Notes: a model not told the origin generated them from the letters alone. 64,000 nucleotides of DNA from Burkholderia stagnalis (GCF_902830275.1 NZ_CADESW010000011.1:1-64000); one strand, 5' to 3'. Shown: positions 17,597-26,691, counted from the first letter of the stretch. Numbers and translations are program-made.

Positions 17597-17667
17597 TGCG
17601 TGATGGCGCGAGGTTGACGAGCGAATACTTTCGCACCCGGTTAAGAATTAATCCAATGGATGTTTGG

Positions 17668-17680
17668 AATACCGATATCG
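17668..17680 (-). promoter_or_regulatory. Shared pathway motif, copy 2
   Basis: On the minus strand this reads CGATATCGGTATT, identical to 11773-11785, and lies 72 bases upstream of the exporter start. It is flanked by two copies of CAATGGATG. Candidate operator for the pathway regulator. Confidence 0.4.
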
Positions 17681-17741
17681 ATTCAATGGATGATGAGGGT
17701 GCGTGCGGCCGATCGTTCGGCCGGGCGGGATGCGCCCGCCA

Positions 17742-18425
17742 TCACGCATCCGCCCACTTCCTCAACAGGTTGTGATAAACCCCCGTCAACGCAATCACCA
17801 TCGCATCCTTCGCCCCTTTCTCCGCCGACAGCGCCTGAATCTGCGTATCGAGCTGGAACAGCAGCGTACGATCGCCATCATCACGCACCATGCTCTGGAT
17901 CCAGAAGAACGACGCAACGCGCGCGCCGCGCGTGACGGGCGTCACGTGATGCAGGCTCGATGCCGGATACAGCACGAGATCGCCGGCCGGCAGCTTCGCG
18001 CGATGCACGCCGTACGTATCCTCGATGCACAGCTCGCCGCCGTCGTACGCATCGGGCTCCTCGAGAAACAGCGTCGCCGACAGATCGCTGCGCACGCGGA
18101 AATCCGTGCCGCGCAGCAGGCGGATCGCGTTGTCGACGTGCGTGCCGAACGCGTCGCCGCCTTCGTAGCGATTGAACAGCGGCGGGAACACCTTGAGCGG
18201 CAGCGCCGCCGAAAAGAACAGCGCATTGCGCGCCAGCGCATCCTGGATCGCGTCGCCCACCGCGCGCGCGGCGGGCGAGCCCTCCGGCAACTGGCGGTTG
18301 CGCTTCGCGAGCGCGGACTGCGCGCCCGACGTCGCATTGCCGTCGGTCCATTCGGCCTGGTCGAGCAGCTCGCGGCATTGCGCGACCTGCGCCCGGGTCA
18401 GCACCCCGGGAATGTGCAGCATCAT
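17742..18425 (-). CDS. piuC: PiuC/PKHD-type Fe(II) 2-oxoglutarate hydroxylase
   Basis: The 227-residue protein belongs to the PiuC/YbiX PKHD hydroxylase family linked to iron uptake. The iron-binding motif is His96-x-Asp98 (FGTHVDNAI), the distal His is at 159/160 ([12 protein letters not shown]), and Arg166 contacts 2-oxoglutarate. The start ATG 18425 overlaps the stop of the Sel1-repeat gene (ATGATGA arrangement), so the two are translationally coupled. Its place behind a TonB-dependent siderophore receptor is the classical piuA-piuC order. The substrate is not established. Confidence 0.93.
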   Translation of the reverse strand: MMLHIPGVLTRAQVAQCRELLDQAEWTDGNATSGAQSALAKRNRQLPEGSPAARAVGDAIQDALARNALFFSAALPLKVFPPLFNRYEGGDAFGTHVDNAIRLLRGTDFRVRSDLSATLFLEEPDAYDGGELCIEDTYGVHRAKLPAGDLVLYPASSLHHVTPVTRGARVASFFWIQSMVRDDGDRTLLFQLDTQIQALSAEKGAKDAMVIALTGVYHNLLRKWADA

Positions 18426-19177
18426 GACGTGAATTCCGGATTCTGAACGGGCAGCCGCGCCGCCGCCGCGCGAAACGCATCGATCGGCGACGCGGCGAGA
18501 TACGCGCGCATTTTTGCGACGAATGCCGGCGTCGCGGTGGCCGGCACGCGCGCGAGCCACGCGAGCGCTTCGTCGATGCGGCCGCGCTCGGCGAGCAGCC
18601 GCGCATGGTTGAACTGGCCGCGGAAATCGCCGGCCATGGCGGCGCGGCGGTAGTGATCGAACGCGAGCTCGGCGTCGGCGGGCACGACCCAGCCGTCCTC
18701 GTAGAACCCGCCGATCAGGTTGATCGACTTCGCGTGACCGAGCGCGGCCGCGCGCCGGAACCAGTCGAGCGCCGCTTCGCGGTCCTCGTCGACGCCGTTG
18801 CCGAGCGCGAGCGCGGTCGCGTAGTTGTACATGCCCCAGTCGAGCCCCGCCTGCGCGGCGAGCCGGTACCAGTAGACGGCCACCGGCGCGCACGCGGCGG
18901 TGCCCCAGCCGAACTCGTAGCAACGGCCGAGCATGTTCATCGCCATCGGATGATCGGCCTGCGCGGCATGCCGGAACCACGTGAACGCGGCCGCAGGGTC
19001 GCGCGCAACGCCGTGGCCGTCGAGCAGGTACTGCCCGTACACGGCCTGCGCGTCGACGATGCCGTTTTCGGCCGCCGCCGCGACCCACGCGGCGGCGCGC
19101 TCGGGCGGCCCGGCCAGGATCTCGGCGAACTCGCGCGGCGACACCGACGCGAGCGCCTTCAGCGACACGGCCTCCAT
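18422..19177 (-). CDS. Sel1/TPR-repeat protein of the iron-uptake operon
   Basis: The 251-residue protein is built of Sel1-like repeats of about 36 residues: [67 protein letters not shown]. Such alpha-solenoids bind partner proteins. There is no signal peptide, so it is probably cytoplasmic. It starts three bases after the TonB receptor stop and overlaps the start of piuC, making a tight three-gene operon. A Sel1 protein between PiuA and PiuC homologues is known in proteobacteria; its role is unclear. Confidence 0.88.
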   Translation of the reverse strand: MEAVSLKALASVSPREFAEILAGPPERAAAWVAAAAENGIVDAQAVYGQYLLDGHGVARDPAAAFTWFRHAAQADHPMAMNMLGRCYEFGWGTAACAPVAVYWYRLAAQAGLDWGMYNYATALALGNGVDEDREAALDWFRRAAALGHAKSINLIGGFYEDGWVVPADAELAFDHYRRAAMAGDFRGQFNHARLLAERGRIDEALAWLARVPATATPAFVAKMRAYLAASPIDAFRAAAARLPVQNPEFTS

Positions 19178-19180
19178 CGA

Positions 19181-21418
19181 TCAGTAGCGCGCGTTCAGCG
19201 TGACGAACGCCGAGCGGCCCGGCGCGATCGACGCGTAGTGCGCCGGATACGCCTGATCGAAGTACGTGCGGTTGAACAGGTTGTTCACGTTCAGCTGCAG
19301 GTCGAGCTTCTTGTTGATCCGGTATTGCGCCATCGCGTCGAAGCGCCAGTACGACGGCACCGCGCGCTGGTTCGCCGGGTCGCCGAACACTTCCGACATG
19401 TAGAACGCGCCGCCGCCGACGGTGAACTTCGGCGTCACGTCATAGTTCGACCACATCGTGAGGCTGTGCTTCGGCGTGTTCGGGAAGCGGTTGCCGTTGT
19501 TCGCGGTGTCCTTGCCGTTGTCGCGCAGCTCGCTCTTCATGTACGTGTAGCCGCCGAACACCTGCCACTGCTTCGTGATCTGCCCCGCGACGCCGAGTTC
19601 GAGGCCCTGCACGCGCTTGTTGCCGACCATCGCGTACTGGTTGTTCGGCAGCGTCACGCGTGCGTTCGTCGTGTCGATCTGGAACAGCGCGGCGGTGAGC
19701 GCGAGCTTGTCGTTCAGCACGTTCCACTTGGTGCCGAGCTCGATGCTGCGGTTCTTCTCGGGGGCGAGCTGGTCGGCGTTCGAGCCGACGCCGCCGCGGC
19801 CGGGCGTCAGCGACTGCGTTTCGCTGCCTTCGCCGAGCAGCATGCCGGCCGGCGTCGACGACGTCGCGTACGACGCGTAGATGCTGCCGTTCTGCGCCGG
19901 CTTGAACACGAGGCCGGCCTGCCAGTTCACGAGCGTGTCGTCGCGGGTGGTGGTCTTGCCGCCCTTGGCGCGGGTGTCGGTGAAGCGCGTCGAGTAGTCG
20001 TCGACGCGCAGCCCCGCGTTCACCTGCCAGCGCGGCGTGAGCTCGATCGTGTCGAAGCCGTAGATCGACTTCGTGACGGTGCGCGCGTGCGCGTAATCGT
20101 TGTCGCGGGTGATCGAGCCGGCCCACGGGTCGTTCGGGTTCGGCGACCACAGGCTCGTGCAGTTGTAGCCCGACGCCGCGCCGATGCCGTTCTGGCAGAT
20201 CTTGCCGGTGCCGGTCGCGACGGTGTACGTGTCGCGCTTGCCCCATTCGCGCGTGAGCTCGATGCCGGTCGTGAAGCTGTGCTTGAACGGGCCGGTGCGG
20301 AATTCGCCGAACAGCTCGGTCAGGTTCGCGATGCTGTTGATCGAGCTGTTGCGGTTGTTGTTGCGGCGCCAGACCTTGCCGTTGATCACGTTGCCCGAGC
20401 TGTCGTCCGGCTGCGTCCAGATGTAGTCCTGCGTCGATTCCGTGTAGCGCGTGGTGTTGCGGATCGTCAGCGACGGCGTGATGTCGTGCTCGATCTTCAG
20501 CGTGCTGATGTCCGACGTCGTCTTGCGGAAATCGCGGTCGCGCAGGCCGTAGAAGTTGTGGCGGTCGACGTTCGCCGGGCCGTCGGTGACGCCCTTCGGG
20601 ATGTTGAAGCCGTAGACGTACGGGATGCCGCTGTCGGGCAGGTCGTCGGTGGACAGGTGGTAGTAGCTCGCGGTCACGCGGGTCGGCGTGCCGAGCCCGA
20701 ATGCGATCGACGGCGCGACGCCCCAGCGTTCGTTGTTGACGGCGTCGCGGCCCGCGACGTCGTTGTTGTGGCTCATCAGGTTCAGCCGGAACGCGGCATG
20801 GTCGGCGAACTGCCAGTTGCCGTCGGCGGTGAAGCGGCGGTAGCGGTCGGTGCCGGCGCCCGCGCTGGCTTCGGCCGTCGTGCCGAGGTGCGGCGCCTTC
20901 GTGATCAGGTTGATGCTGCCGCCCGCGCCGCCGCGCCCGCCGTATGCGCCGTCCGAGCCCTTGGTGATCTCGACGCGTTCGGTGTTGAAGATCTCGCGGG
21001 TGGTTGCGCCGGTGTCGCGCATCCCGTCGACGAACATGCTGCCCTGCGAGTCGTAGCCGCGGATGAACGGCCGGTCGCCGAGCGGGTTGCCGCCTTCGCC
21101 CGCGCCGAACGTGATGCCGGGCACGGTGCGCAGCGCTTCGGTCAGCGTGGCCGCGCCGCTGTTGCGGATCAGTTCCTGCGGGATCACCGTGACGGATTTC
21201 GGCGTGTCGACGAGCGGCGCGGTGAATTTCGTGGAAGCGGAGAAGTCGGCCTTGTAGCTGTGCTCGGTCTTGCCCTTGATCTCGATCGGCGCGAGATGGC
21301 CGTCGGTGCCGGGCGGTGCGGGCGGCGGCGCGCCGTCGGCGAACGCCGGGCCGGCCGCGAGCACGCCGCACAGGGTCGTGAATTTTCCGAGCTTCAATTC
21401 GTCAGGGCGGAACTTCAT
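19181..21418 (-). CDS. TonB-dependent siderophore receptor (PiuA/Fiu-like)
   Basis: This is a 745-residue outer-membrane receptor. After a signal peptide (ending near AGPAFA, about residue 27) comes the plug domain with [19 protein letters not shown] and [20 protein letters not shown]. The 22-strand barrel follows and ends in FVTLNARY with a terminal aromatic. It imports ferric catecholate-type siderophores in an energy-dependent way through TonB. It is the first gene of the receptor-Sel1-PiuC operon. A possible Fur box lies about 115 bases upstream. Confidence 0.94.
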   Translation of the reverse strand: MKFRPDELKLGKFTTLCGVLAAGPAFADGAPPPAPPGTDGHLAPIEIKGKTEHSYKADFSASTKFTAPLVDTPKSVTVIPQELIRNSGAATLTEALRTVPGITFGAGEGGNPLGDRPFIRGYDSQGSMFVDGMRDTGATTREIFNTERVEITKGSDGAYGGRGGAGGSINLITKAPHLGTTAEASAGAGTDRYRRFTADGNWQFADHAAFRLNLMSHNNDVAGRDAVNNERWGVAPSIAFGLGTPTRVTASYYHLSTDDLPDSGIPYVYGFNIPKGVTDGPANVDRHNFYGLRDRDFRKTTSDISTLKIEHDITPSLTIRNTTRYTESTQDYIWTQPDDSSGNVINGKVWRRNNNRNSSINSIANLTELFGEFRTGPFKHSFTTGIELTREWGKRDTYTVATGTGKICQNGIGAASGYNCTSLWSPNPNDPWAGSITRDNDYAHARTVTKSIYGFDTIELTPRWQVNAGLRVDDYSTRFTDTRAKGGKTTTRDDTLVNWQAGLVFKPAQNGSIYASYATSSTPAGMLLGEGSETQSLTPGRGGVGSNADQLAPEKNRSIELGTKWNVLNDKLALTAALFQIDTTNARVTLPNNQYAMVGNKRVQGLELGVAGQITKQWQVFGGYTYMKSELRDNGKDTANNGNRFPNTPKHSLTMWSNYDVTPKFTVGGGAFYMSEVFGDPANQRAVPSYWRFDAMAQYRINKKLDLQLNVNNLFNRTYFDQAYPAHYASIAPGRSAFVTLNARY

Positions 21419-21532
21419 CGGTGCTTCGACCTCATCTGGTGTGGCCCCGGAGGCGATCGCTCAAAAAGCATGAATGCCGCCGGGAATTATTACGATTTGT
21501 TTTCGGCTGGCATTCTATGTAATTTCAGACGG

Positions 21533-21551
21533 AATGAGAAGCGTTCTTGTT
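21533..21551. promoter_or_regulatory. Possible Fur box upstream of the TonB receptor
   Basis: AATGAGAA-GCG-TTCTTGTT is an imperfect inverted repeat resembling the Fur consensus AATGAGAAtgATTCTCATT (six of eight right-arm bases fit). Its place before an iron receptor supports the reading. Confidence 0.4.
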
Positions 21552-21643
21552 TGTGTTGTTGGAAGAGTGTTGAAAAATGTTGCGGGGTGGTTGAACGGGG
21601 GGCGAGTGAACTCGGGGGGGCTGCAATGGTGGTGGGGGAGACG

Positions 21644-21964
21644 TTACGGTCGTACGCCCGGGGCGATGGTGGTCCACTGCACTTTGATATCAGGGGCAAT
21701 GGTGACGTACTCGATTGTGAAATCGGGTGCGATAGTGACAAACTCCCACCGGCCGCAGCTGTTCGGCGCAATCCTGACACGTTCGACCTGCAGATCGGGG
21801 GCGATCGTCACGACTTGAACCCTGAGCTTGGGGGCGATGGTTACGACCTGCACCCTGCCTTTCAGGGGAATGCCCTTGTACGTGCAGCTCGAATCGACCT
21901 TGCCCGCGCTGGCCAGGCACGGGGCCAGCAGCAGCGCGAGCGTCATCGCGGTTTTGAGTTTCAT
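21644..21964 (-). CDS. Small exported protein with 11-residue VTIAPD repeats
   Basis: The 106-residue protein has a clear signal peptide (KLKTAMTLALLLAPCLASAG, cleavage about residue 21). The mature part after CTYKGIPLKG repeats the pattern RVQVVTIAPKL, RVQVVTIAPDL, QVERVRIAPN, WEFVTIAPDF, TIEYVTIAPDI, KVQWTTIAPG with a period of 11-13 residues. Alternating hydrophobic positions and a Pro at each turn suggest a small beta-solenoid or beta-sheet. I do not recognise a named family. Two cysteines could form a disulfide. It stands alone between the TonB receptor and the carbamoyltransferase on the same strand. Confidence 0.7.
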   Translation of the reverse strand: MKLKTAMTLALLLAPCLASAGKVDSSCTYKGIPLKGRVQVVTIAPKLRVQVVTIAPDLQVERVRIAPNSCGRWEFVTIAPDFTIEYVTIAPDIKVQWTTIAPGVRP

Positions 21965-22129
21965 GTGGACGGAATCGAAAAAGGCGGGGCGGCGTGCGCC
22001 GCAAGCGATACGTAAGTCGCGCCCGCATTTTGCCTGACGATTGAATGGGCTGCCGGGAGGGTTGATCCTTCGCGGCGGCGGTGGTGGCGGCGGCGTCCGT
22101 CCGGTGCGCCGCCGTGCCGCCCGTTTCGT

Positions 22130-23425
22130 TCAGTCGATCCCGTGAAACACCGCATCTTCCGGCCCGAGGTACGCGGGCGGACGCCACGTCGCGTCGCGCA
22201 TCGAATGCTGCACGAGGTTCTCCACGCCGAGCAGCACCGCGAAGATCGCCATCCGCACCGGAATCCCGTTGTCCGTCTGCCGGAAGATCGCGAGGCGCGG
22301 GTCGCGGTTCAGGTCGACCGACAGGTCGTTCGCGCCGGGCCGGCTGTCGCGCGGCAGCGGGTGCATGATCAGCGTGTCGGGCCCGCAGACGGTGTCGACG
22401 AGCGCCTGGTTGATCTGGAAATCCGGCGTGTAGCCTTCGAACGACTCGTCGGCGAAGCGCTCCTTCTGGATGCGCGTCGCATAGACGACGTCCGCGCCCG
22501 CCAGCCCAGCCGCGAGATCGTGCGTCTGCTCGATCACGTGGCCGTTCTTCGAGATCTGGTCGACGATGTACGCGGGCATCTCGAGCGTCGGCGGCGACAC
22601 GAGCGTGAACTTGAGGCCGCGGTACAGCGCGAGCAGCTTGACGAGCGAATGCACGGTGCGGCCGTACTTGAGGTCGCCGACGAGCGCGATGTGCGCGCCG
22701 TCGACGATCTTGCCGAGCCGCGAGAATTCCCGCTGGATCGTGTACAGGTCGAGCAGCGCCTGGCTCGGGTGCTCGCCGGGGCCGTCGCCGCCGTTGATCA
22801 CCGGCAGGTTGGTCGCGCGCGCGAATTCGGCCACCGAGCCTTGCTCCGGATGGCGGATCACCAGCGCGTCGACGTAGCCGGACATCACGCGGCTCGTGTC
22901 GTAGATCGATTCGCCCTTCGCCATCGACGAGAACGTGAAGCCGGTCGTGTCGCACACCGAGCCGCCGAGCCGGCAGAACGCCGCGCCGAACGACACGCGG
23001 GTGCGCGTGCTGGCCTCGAAGAACAGGTTGCCGAGCACCGCGCCTTCGAGCACGCGCGAGATCTTGCGGCGGCGCGCGATCGGCTGCATCACGTCAGCCA
23101 CGCGAAACAGCGCCTCCACCGAATCCCGCGAGAACTGGTCGACCGACAGCAGCTGCGGCTTGCCTTCGAACAGGAACTGCTTCGCCAGCCCTTGATTGTC
23201 TACGCTTTGCGTATAGTCGCTGCCTTCTGGCGGGGAGCGGTCGACGATCTCCGACACGAAGCGCTCGACGATCTCCGGCATCCCGCGCGACTCCTGGGAA
23301 TCGTCCGGCAGCAGCCACGTGTCGAGGGCGCGGCGGCTGACGCCGATGCGGCTGGCGAACGCTTCGCGGGTCATGTTGAGGCGGCGCATCGCGTCGCGGA
23401 GGAAGGCTTGCTGGGGAACGGTCAT
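22130..23425 (-). CDS. Aspartate carbamoyltransferase with N-terminal HTH domain
   Basis: This is a 431-residue fusion. Residues about 1-60 form a helix-turn-helix (MRRLNMTREAFASRIGVSRR, then ALDTWLLP) of the XRE-like type. From about residue 85 it is an aspartate/ornithine carbamoyltransferase: the carbamoyl-phosphate motif FFEASTRTRVSFG, GDGPGEHPSQALLDLYT, GDLKYGRTVHSL and the C-terminal HPLPRDSR aspartate loop. Normal PyrB is about 310-340 residues and lacks an HTH. A perfect palindrome lies 20 bases before ATG 23425 and a weaker one inside the gene, suggesting that the protein binds its own promoter. No other pyrimidine gene is adjacent. Confidence 0.9.
   Translation of the reverse strand: MTVPQQAFLRDAMRRLNMTREAFASRIGVSRRALDTWLLPDDSQESRGMPEIVERFVSEIVDRSPPEGSDYTQSVDNQGLAKQFLFEGKPQLLSVDQFSRDSVEALFRVADVMQPIARRRKISRVLEGAVLGNLFFEASTRTRVSFGAAFCRLGGSVCDTTGFTFSSMAKGESIYDTSRVMSGYVDALVIRHPEQGSVAEFARATNLPVINGGDGPGEHPSQALLDLYTIQREFSRLGKIVDGAHIALVGDLKYGRTVHSLVKLLALYRGLKFTLVSPPTLEMPAYIVDQISKNGHVIEQTHDLAAGLAGADVVYATRIQKERFADESFEGYTPDFQINQALVDTVCGPDTLIMHPLPRDSRPGANDLSVDLNRDPRLAIFRQTDNGIPVRMAIFAVLLGVENLVQHSMRDATWRPPAYLGPEDAVFHGID
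23201..23213. promoter_or_regulatory. Weaker palindrome inside the carbamoyltransferase gene
   Basis: TACGC-TTT-GCGTA repeats the core (ACGC-N3-GCGT) of the upstream palindrome at 23445-23465, here within codons about 71-75. It may be a secondary operator. Confidence 0.35.
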
Positions 23426-23444
23426 CGGCGGCACCTCGCTGGAA

Positions 23445-23465
23445 AATATACGCGGTGCGTATATT
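23445..23465. promoter_or_regulatory. Perfect palindrome at the carbamoyltransferase promoter
   Basis: AATATACGC and GCGTATATT are exact reverse complements around GGT. The element is 20 bases upstream of the start codon, where it would block transcription or initiation. It is the likely operator for the HTH domain fused to the enzyme. Confidence 0.6.
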
Positions 23466-23649
23466 AGTTCGAGGCCGGCCGAAGTCAAGGGAAACTTGCG
23501 TTGGCAGTGCGAACGGGCCGGGCTGGCGCAAGCCGGGCAGCTTCGTATAATCAGGTCAGGCCCCGCGGCCTGCGCTCGCAGGCCGCCGTGCCGCAGACGA
23601 TTGACGACCGGCCCGCCGCCCGGGCTCATTGACTCGAAGGAGAGGGAGA

Positions 23650-23784
23650 ATGATGCGTACGATTGCTGCAATGCTGCTGATCGCGACCGCCGCGCTGGCC
23701 GGCTGCAATACGGTTGCCGGCGTGGGACAGGACATCTCGAAGGGCGGGCAGGCGATCAGCGATACCGCGGAAAAGGCGAAGTAG
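23650..23784 (+). CDS. Entericidin-family small lipoprotein
   Basis: The 44-residue protein reads MMRTIAAMLLIATAALAGCN, a lipoprotein signal with lipobox LAGC (Cys19), then NTVAGVGQDISKGGQAI and a short charged tail ending EKAK. This is the entericidin A/B pattern; members are stress-induced cell-envelope lipoproteins, one acting as a toxin and one as its antidote in E. coli. A second ATG at 23653 is an alternative start. GGAG precedes the start (AAGGAGAGGGAGA). The gene is followed by a strong intrinsic terminator, so it forms a single-gene unit. Confidence 0.9.
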   Translation: MMRTIAAMLLIATAALAGCNTVAGVGQDISKGGQAISDTAEKAK

Positions 23785-23810
23785 GCCGCCCGCCGCACCC
23801 GGACATGACG

Positions 23811-23855
23811 AGCGCCGTGCCGCTCCCGCGATCGCGGGGCGGCACGGCGCTTTTT
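23811..23855 (+). terminator. Intrinsic terminator after the entericidin gene
   Basis: AGCGCCGTGCCGC pairs with GCGGCACGGCGCT around a 15-base loop, and TTTTT follows directly on the plus strand. Confidence 0.85.
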
Positions 23856-23865
23856 GCCTGGCGCG

Positions 23866-24438
23866 TCAGCCGCGCTCCGCGAACACATAGCGGCCTTGCG
23901 CCTTGCGCGGCCAGAACCACACGTAATCGGGAAACAGCCGGTTGCGCACGAAATAGACGTACACGACGAGCGCGATCGAGATCGCCAGGCCCTTCAGCGC
24001 ATCGCCGGGATCCGTCGCGAGACGCTCGATCAGCTTCGGCATCTGCGCGATCGACAGTGCGATGTACGCGTGATAGATGGTGACCCGGTACGTCGCGAAC
24101 CCCCAGATGAACAGCAGCGACAGCGGCACGGTCACGGCGAGGAACAGCCCGATGACGACCACGCTGGCCGTGCTCGGCGGGCCGTTCGATGCGGCATCGG
24201 CGGCGAGGGTGTAGGCCACCCACAGGCAGTACAGCAACTGAAGGATGCCAAGCGCGATCAGGAGGCGGACGTGCAGTTTGTTCTGCCGGCAGCGCTCGGG
24301 GTCGGGGCGGGACGCGATCAGGTTGGCCAGCACGCGATCCTTGACGCCCTGGCCGGATAGCGCGGCCAGCACGTCGCTCTTTTTCGAGCCTGCCGACAGC
24401 ATGGCCGCGATGCTTGTTTTGGCTTCGGTCTTGTTCAT
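23866..24438 (-). CDS. Membrane protein of unknown function, 190 aa
   Basis: Residues 1-60 are soluble and helical (KTSIAAMLSAGSKKSDVLAALSGQGVKDR), resembling a small helical binding module. Then come about four hydrophobic segments (HVRLLIALGILQLLYCLWVA, VVVIGLFLAVTVPLSLLFIW, YHAYIALSI, LAISIALVVYVYFV) and a basic tail. The N-terminal part probably faces the cytoplasm. I do not recognise the family. The start ATG 24438 was chosen because upstream in-frame sequence reads as random GC-rich code. It converges with the entericidin gene. Confidence 0.75.
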   Translation of the reverse strand: MNKTEAKTSIAAMLSAGSKKSDVLAALSGQGVKDRVLANLIASRPDPERCRQNKLHVRLLIALGILQLLYCLWVAYTLAADAASNGPPSTASVVVIGLFLAVTVPLSLLFIWGFATYRVTIYHAYIALSIAQMPKLIERLATDPGDALKGLAISIALVVYVYFVRNRLFPDYVWFWPRKAQGRYVFAERG

Positions 24439-24626
24439 GAGCGGTTGTCGGAATGGCGAGGCGCCCGGAGACGCGAATATTGCACCTCGCGGGAGCGCGC
24501 GCAATGGTTTCGCGCCGCGCGGACACATTCCTTCAGTGCATGCGGAATCGCGTCGTGATTGGCGCGGCGCGGGCTTGAATGCCGAGCCTTCATGCGACGC
24601 GCGTGCACGGGCGGCGTGCGCGGCGT

Positions 24627-25544
24627 TCACGCCGATTGCGCGTCCGGCGCATGCGCGGCTGCGGCCCGCCGCCGCATCGCGCCCACCAGCATGCCCGCGA
24701 CGACCAGCGCGATGCCCGCGAGCCGCGTCGCGTTCAGCGCCTCGCCGAACAGCGTCACCGCGAACAGCACCGCCGACACCGGCGCGATCGCGGTGAACAG
24801 CGCCGCTTCCGTGCCGCTCGTGCGCGCGGACCCGGCGTACCAGCACAGATAGCCGAGGACGGTCGGCACCAGCGCGTAGTAGACGATCGCCGCGACGGCG
24901 CCGGTGGTCCAGCCGGCCGCGGCCGCGCGCCATTCGAATGCGGCCGGCACGAGCGCGAGCACGAAGCCGAGGCCGGACATCGCGGTCGACAGCGCAAGCG
25001 GCGCGAGCGGCGTCGCGAGCCGCCGGTTCAGCAGGATGAAGACCGCTTCGCACGCGACGGCGGCCAGCACCAGTGCGTCGCCGGCGAGCGTTTGCATCGA
25101 CGGCGCCGCGTGGCCCGGCGTGAACGTGACGAGCAGCACGCCGGACGTCGCGAGCGCGGCGGCGGCGCAGTCGCGCGGCGTCTGCCGTTCGCGCAGCAGG
25201 ACGGCCGCGATCAGGGTGGACATCGCCGGCAGCGTGCCGAGCATCACGCCCGCGTCGAGCGGCGACGACAGCCGCGTGCCGCTGATCAGCAGCACCGTGT
25301 AGCCGACGCCGCCCGCCGCCGCCTGCACGACGAGCAGCGCGGCGTCGCGCCGCGACACGCGCGGCCAGCGCAACCGCTGCGCGCGCATCAGTGCGAACAG
25401 CAGCGGCGTCGCGATCAGGAAGCGCAGCGCGGTCGCGGTGAATGGCGGCAAGCCGCCGGCGGCGAGGCGGCTCGCGATGACGGTGCTGCCGACGCCCGTC
25501 ATCGCGGCGGCGAGATAGAGGTAGCCAATCAGTCGTGTTTTCAT
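24627..25544 (-). CDS. EamA/DMT-family transporter
   Basis: The 305-residue inner-membrane protein has ten hydrophobic helices in two EamA halves. The first starts LIGYLYLAAAMTGVGSTVIA and the second has AGDALVLAAVACEAVFILLN. Members of this drug/metabolite transporter family export amino acids or metabolites. The start is MKTRL at 25544; an ATG three codons earlier (25553) is possible. A monocistronic gene; its upstream region borders the CGCCTAT repeat. Confidence 0.9.
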   Translation of the reverse strand: MKTRLIGYLYLAAAMTGVGSTVIASRLAAGGLPPFTATALRFLIATPLLFALMRAQRLRWPRVSRRDAALLVVQAAAGGVGYTVLLISGTRLSSPLDAGVMLGTLPAMSTLIAAVLLRERQTPRDCAAAALATSGVLLVTFTPGHAAPSMQTLAGDALVLAAVACEAVFILLNRRLATPLAPLALSTAMSGLGFVLALVPAAFEWRAAAAGWTTGAVAAIVYYALVPTVLGYLCWYAGSARTSGTEAALFTAIAPVSAVLFAVTLFGEALNATRLAGIALVVAGMLVGAMRRRAAAAHAPDAQSA

Positions 25545-25661
25545 GCGCCGCATCGTCGCGCGGCTTGGCAGCGGGCGTCTTGAACGAAATTGCAGCGCGT
25601 TTTTTTGTACGGGCGAAACGGGAGGCGGTGCGATGGCGCTGCGAAGCGACACGCGTCGTTC

Positions 25662-25724
25662 CGCCTATCGCCTACAGCCTATCGCCTATCGCCTGTCGCC
25701 TATCGCCTATCGCCTATCGCCTAT
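25662..25724. repeat. Heptamer tandem repeat (CGCCTAT)n spanning a stop codon
   Basis: Nine 7-bp units, CGCCTAT with single changes in three, run from the start region of the EamA gene to the stop codon of the AraC gene (complement of CTA at 25721-25723). Because seven is not a multiple of three, changes in copy number next to the stop would alter the sequence following it but not the upstream code. Confidence 0.9.
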
Positions 25725-26521
25725 CGCATCGCGTGCGCGAACTGCCCCGGTGTGATGCCGAACTGGCGCGCGAACGCCCGCGTCAGGTGGCTCTGATCGG
25801 CGAACCCGGCTTCGGCGGCGGCGTCCGCGATCGGCCGGCCACGCGCGAGCAGCGCCCGGGCCACGCGCGTGCGCGACTGGATCAGGTAGGCATGCGGCGT
25901 GATGCCGAGTTCGCGTGCGAAGCCGCGCAGCAGCTGGAAGCGGCTGACGCCGCTCAGGCTCGCCAGCTCCGCGAGCGACACCGGCGCGGCGGGCGCCGCG
26001 TCGAGCCGCTCGCGCGCCGCCCGGATCGCGGGCGCGACGCCGGCCGGCGGCAGCGGGCGGCTCGCATGCCGCGCGAGCAGCCCCGCGACGAGCGTCACGA
26101 GCGCCTCGTCGCGCGCGAGCGATGCGTCGTCGCCGCCGACGACGATGCGTGCGTACAGCCGGCTCACGGCGGTGCTCAGCCGTGCGTCGCGCACGGCCGG
26201 ATGCGCGAGTACGACGCCGCCGAGCCCTTCCTCCTCGGCGACGCGCATGACGAGCGCCGGCGCGAGATACAGCATCCGCCACTGCCTGCGCAGGCCGCTG
26301 CCGAGCGGCGCGCCGTCGTGCATTTCGCCGGGGTTGACCATGATCGCGTCGCCGGCCAGCGCATCGACCTGCCCACGGCCGCTCCACGACCGGTGCGCGC
26401 CGCCGACGATCACGCCGACGCCGAACTCGTCATGCGCGTGACGCGGGAATGCGCGGTCGGAATCGATGCCGAGCGCTTCGACGCCTTCACGGGTGCGGGA
26501 GTAATGGGTGACTCGATGCAT
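25721..26521 (-). CDS. AraC-family transcriptional regulator
   Basis: The 266-residue regulator has an N-terminal cupin-like effector domain (FPRHAHDEFGVGVIVGGAHR, VNPGEMHDG) and a C-terminal double HTH at about 165-262 (SLAELASLSGVSRFQLLRGF, IADAAAEAGFADQSHLTRAF) ending in FGITPGQFAHA. It binds as an AraC/RhaS-type activator. It diverges from the moaF-SDR pair, with a 170-base gap, so it may control that unit; the EamA exporter downstream on the same strand could also be a target. The start is ATG 26521. The stop lies within the heptamer repeat. Confidence 0.92.
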   Translation of the reverse strand: MHRVTHYSRTREGVEALGIDSDRAFPRHAHDEFGVGVIVGGAHRSWSGRGQVDALAGDAIMVNPGEMHDGAPLGSGLRRQWRMLYLAPALVMRVAEEEGLGGVVLAHPAVRDARLSTAVSRLYARIVVGGDDASLARDEALVTLVAGLLARHASRPLPPAGVAPAIRAARERLDAAPAAPVSLAELASLSGVSRFQLLRGFARELGITPHAYLIQSRTRVARALLARGRPIADAAAEAGFADQSHLTRAFARQFGITPGQFAHAMR

Positions 26522-26691
26522 GGACGCTCCTCGCGCGCCGGCCCTGGCGCGGATCAGGTGCACTGTAGCGCGTTCCGGCGGCGCGCGCCCTTCAGCCGTT
26601 TGGCCGATACCGCGCGCCGCGCGTTGCCCGCACCATGTGCACAAGCAGCGTAGATGGCCCGCCGGGCCTGAAGCTGCACGGGAGACGGCAG

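Noticed and set aside
18605..22015. Open frame of more than 1,100 codons on the plus strand
   Set aside because: It is antisense to the Sel1, TonB receptor and small exported protein genes, is Arg/Val/Ala-rich with no motifs, and results from GC-rich codon bias.
23201..23213. Terminator or attenuator inside the carbamoyltransferase gene
   Set aside because: Five-base stem is too weak; similarity to the upstream palindrome favours a protein-binding site.
25662..25724. Phage attachment site or integron repeats
   Set aside because: The 7-bp units are directly tandem and too short; no integrase gene is nearby.
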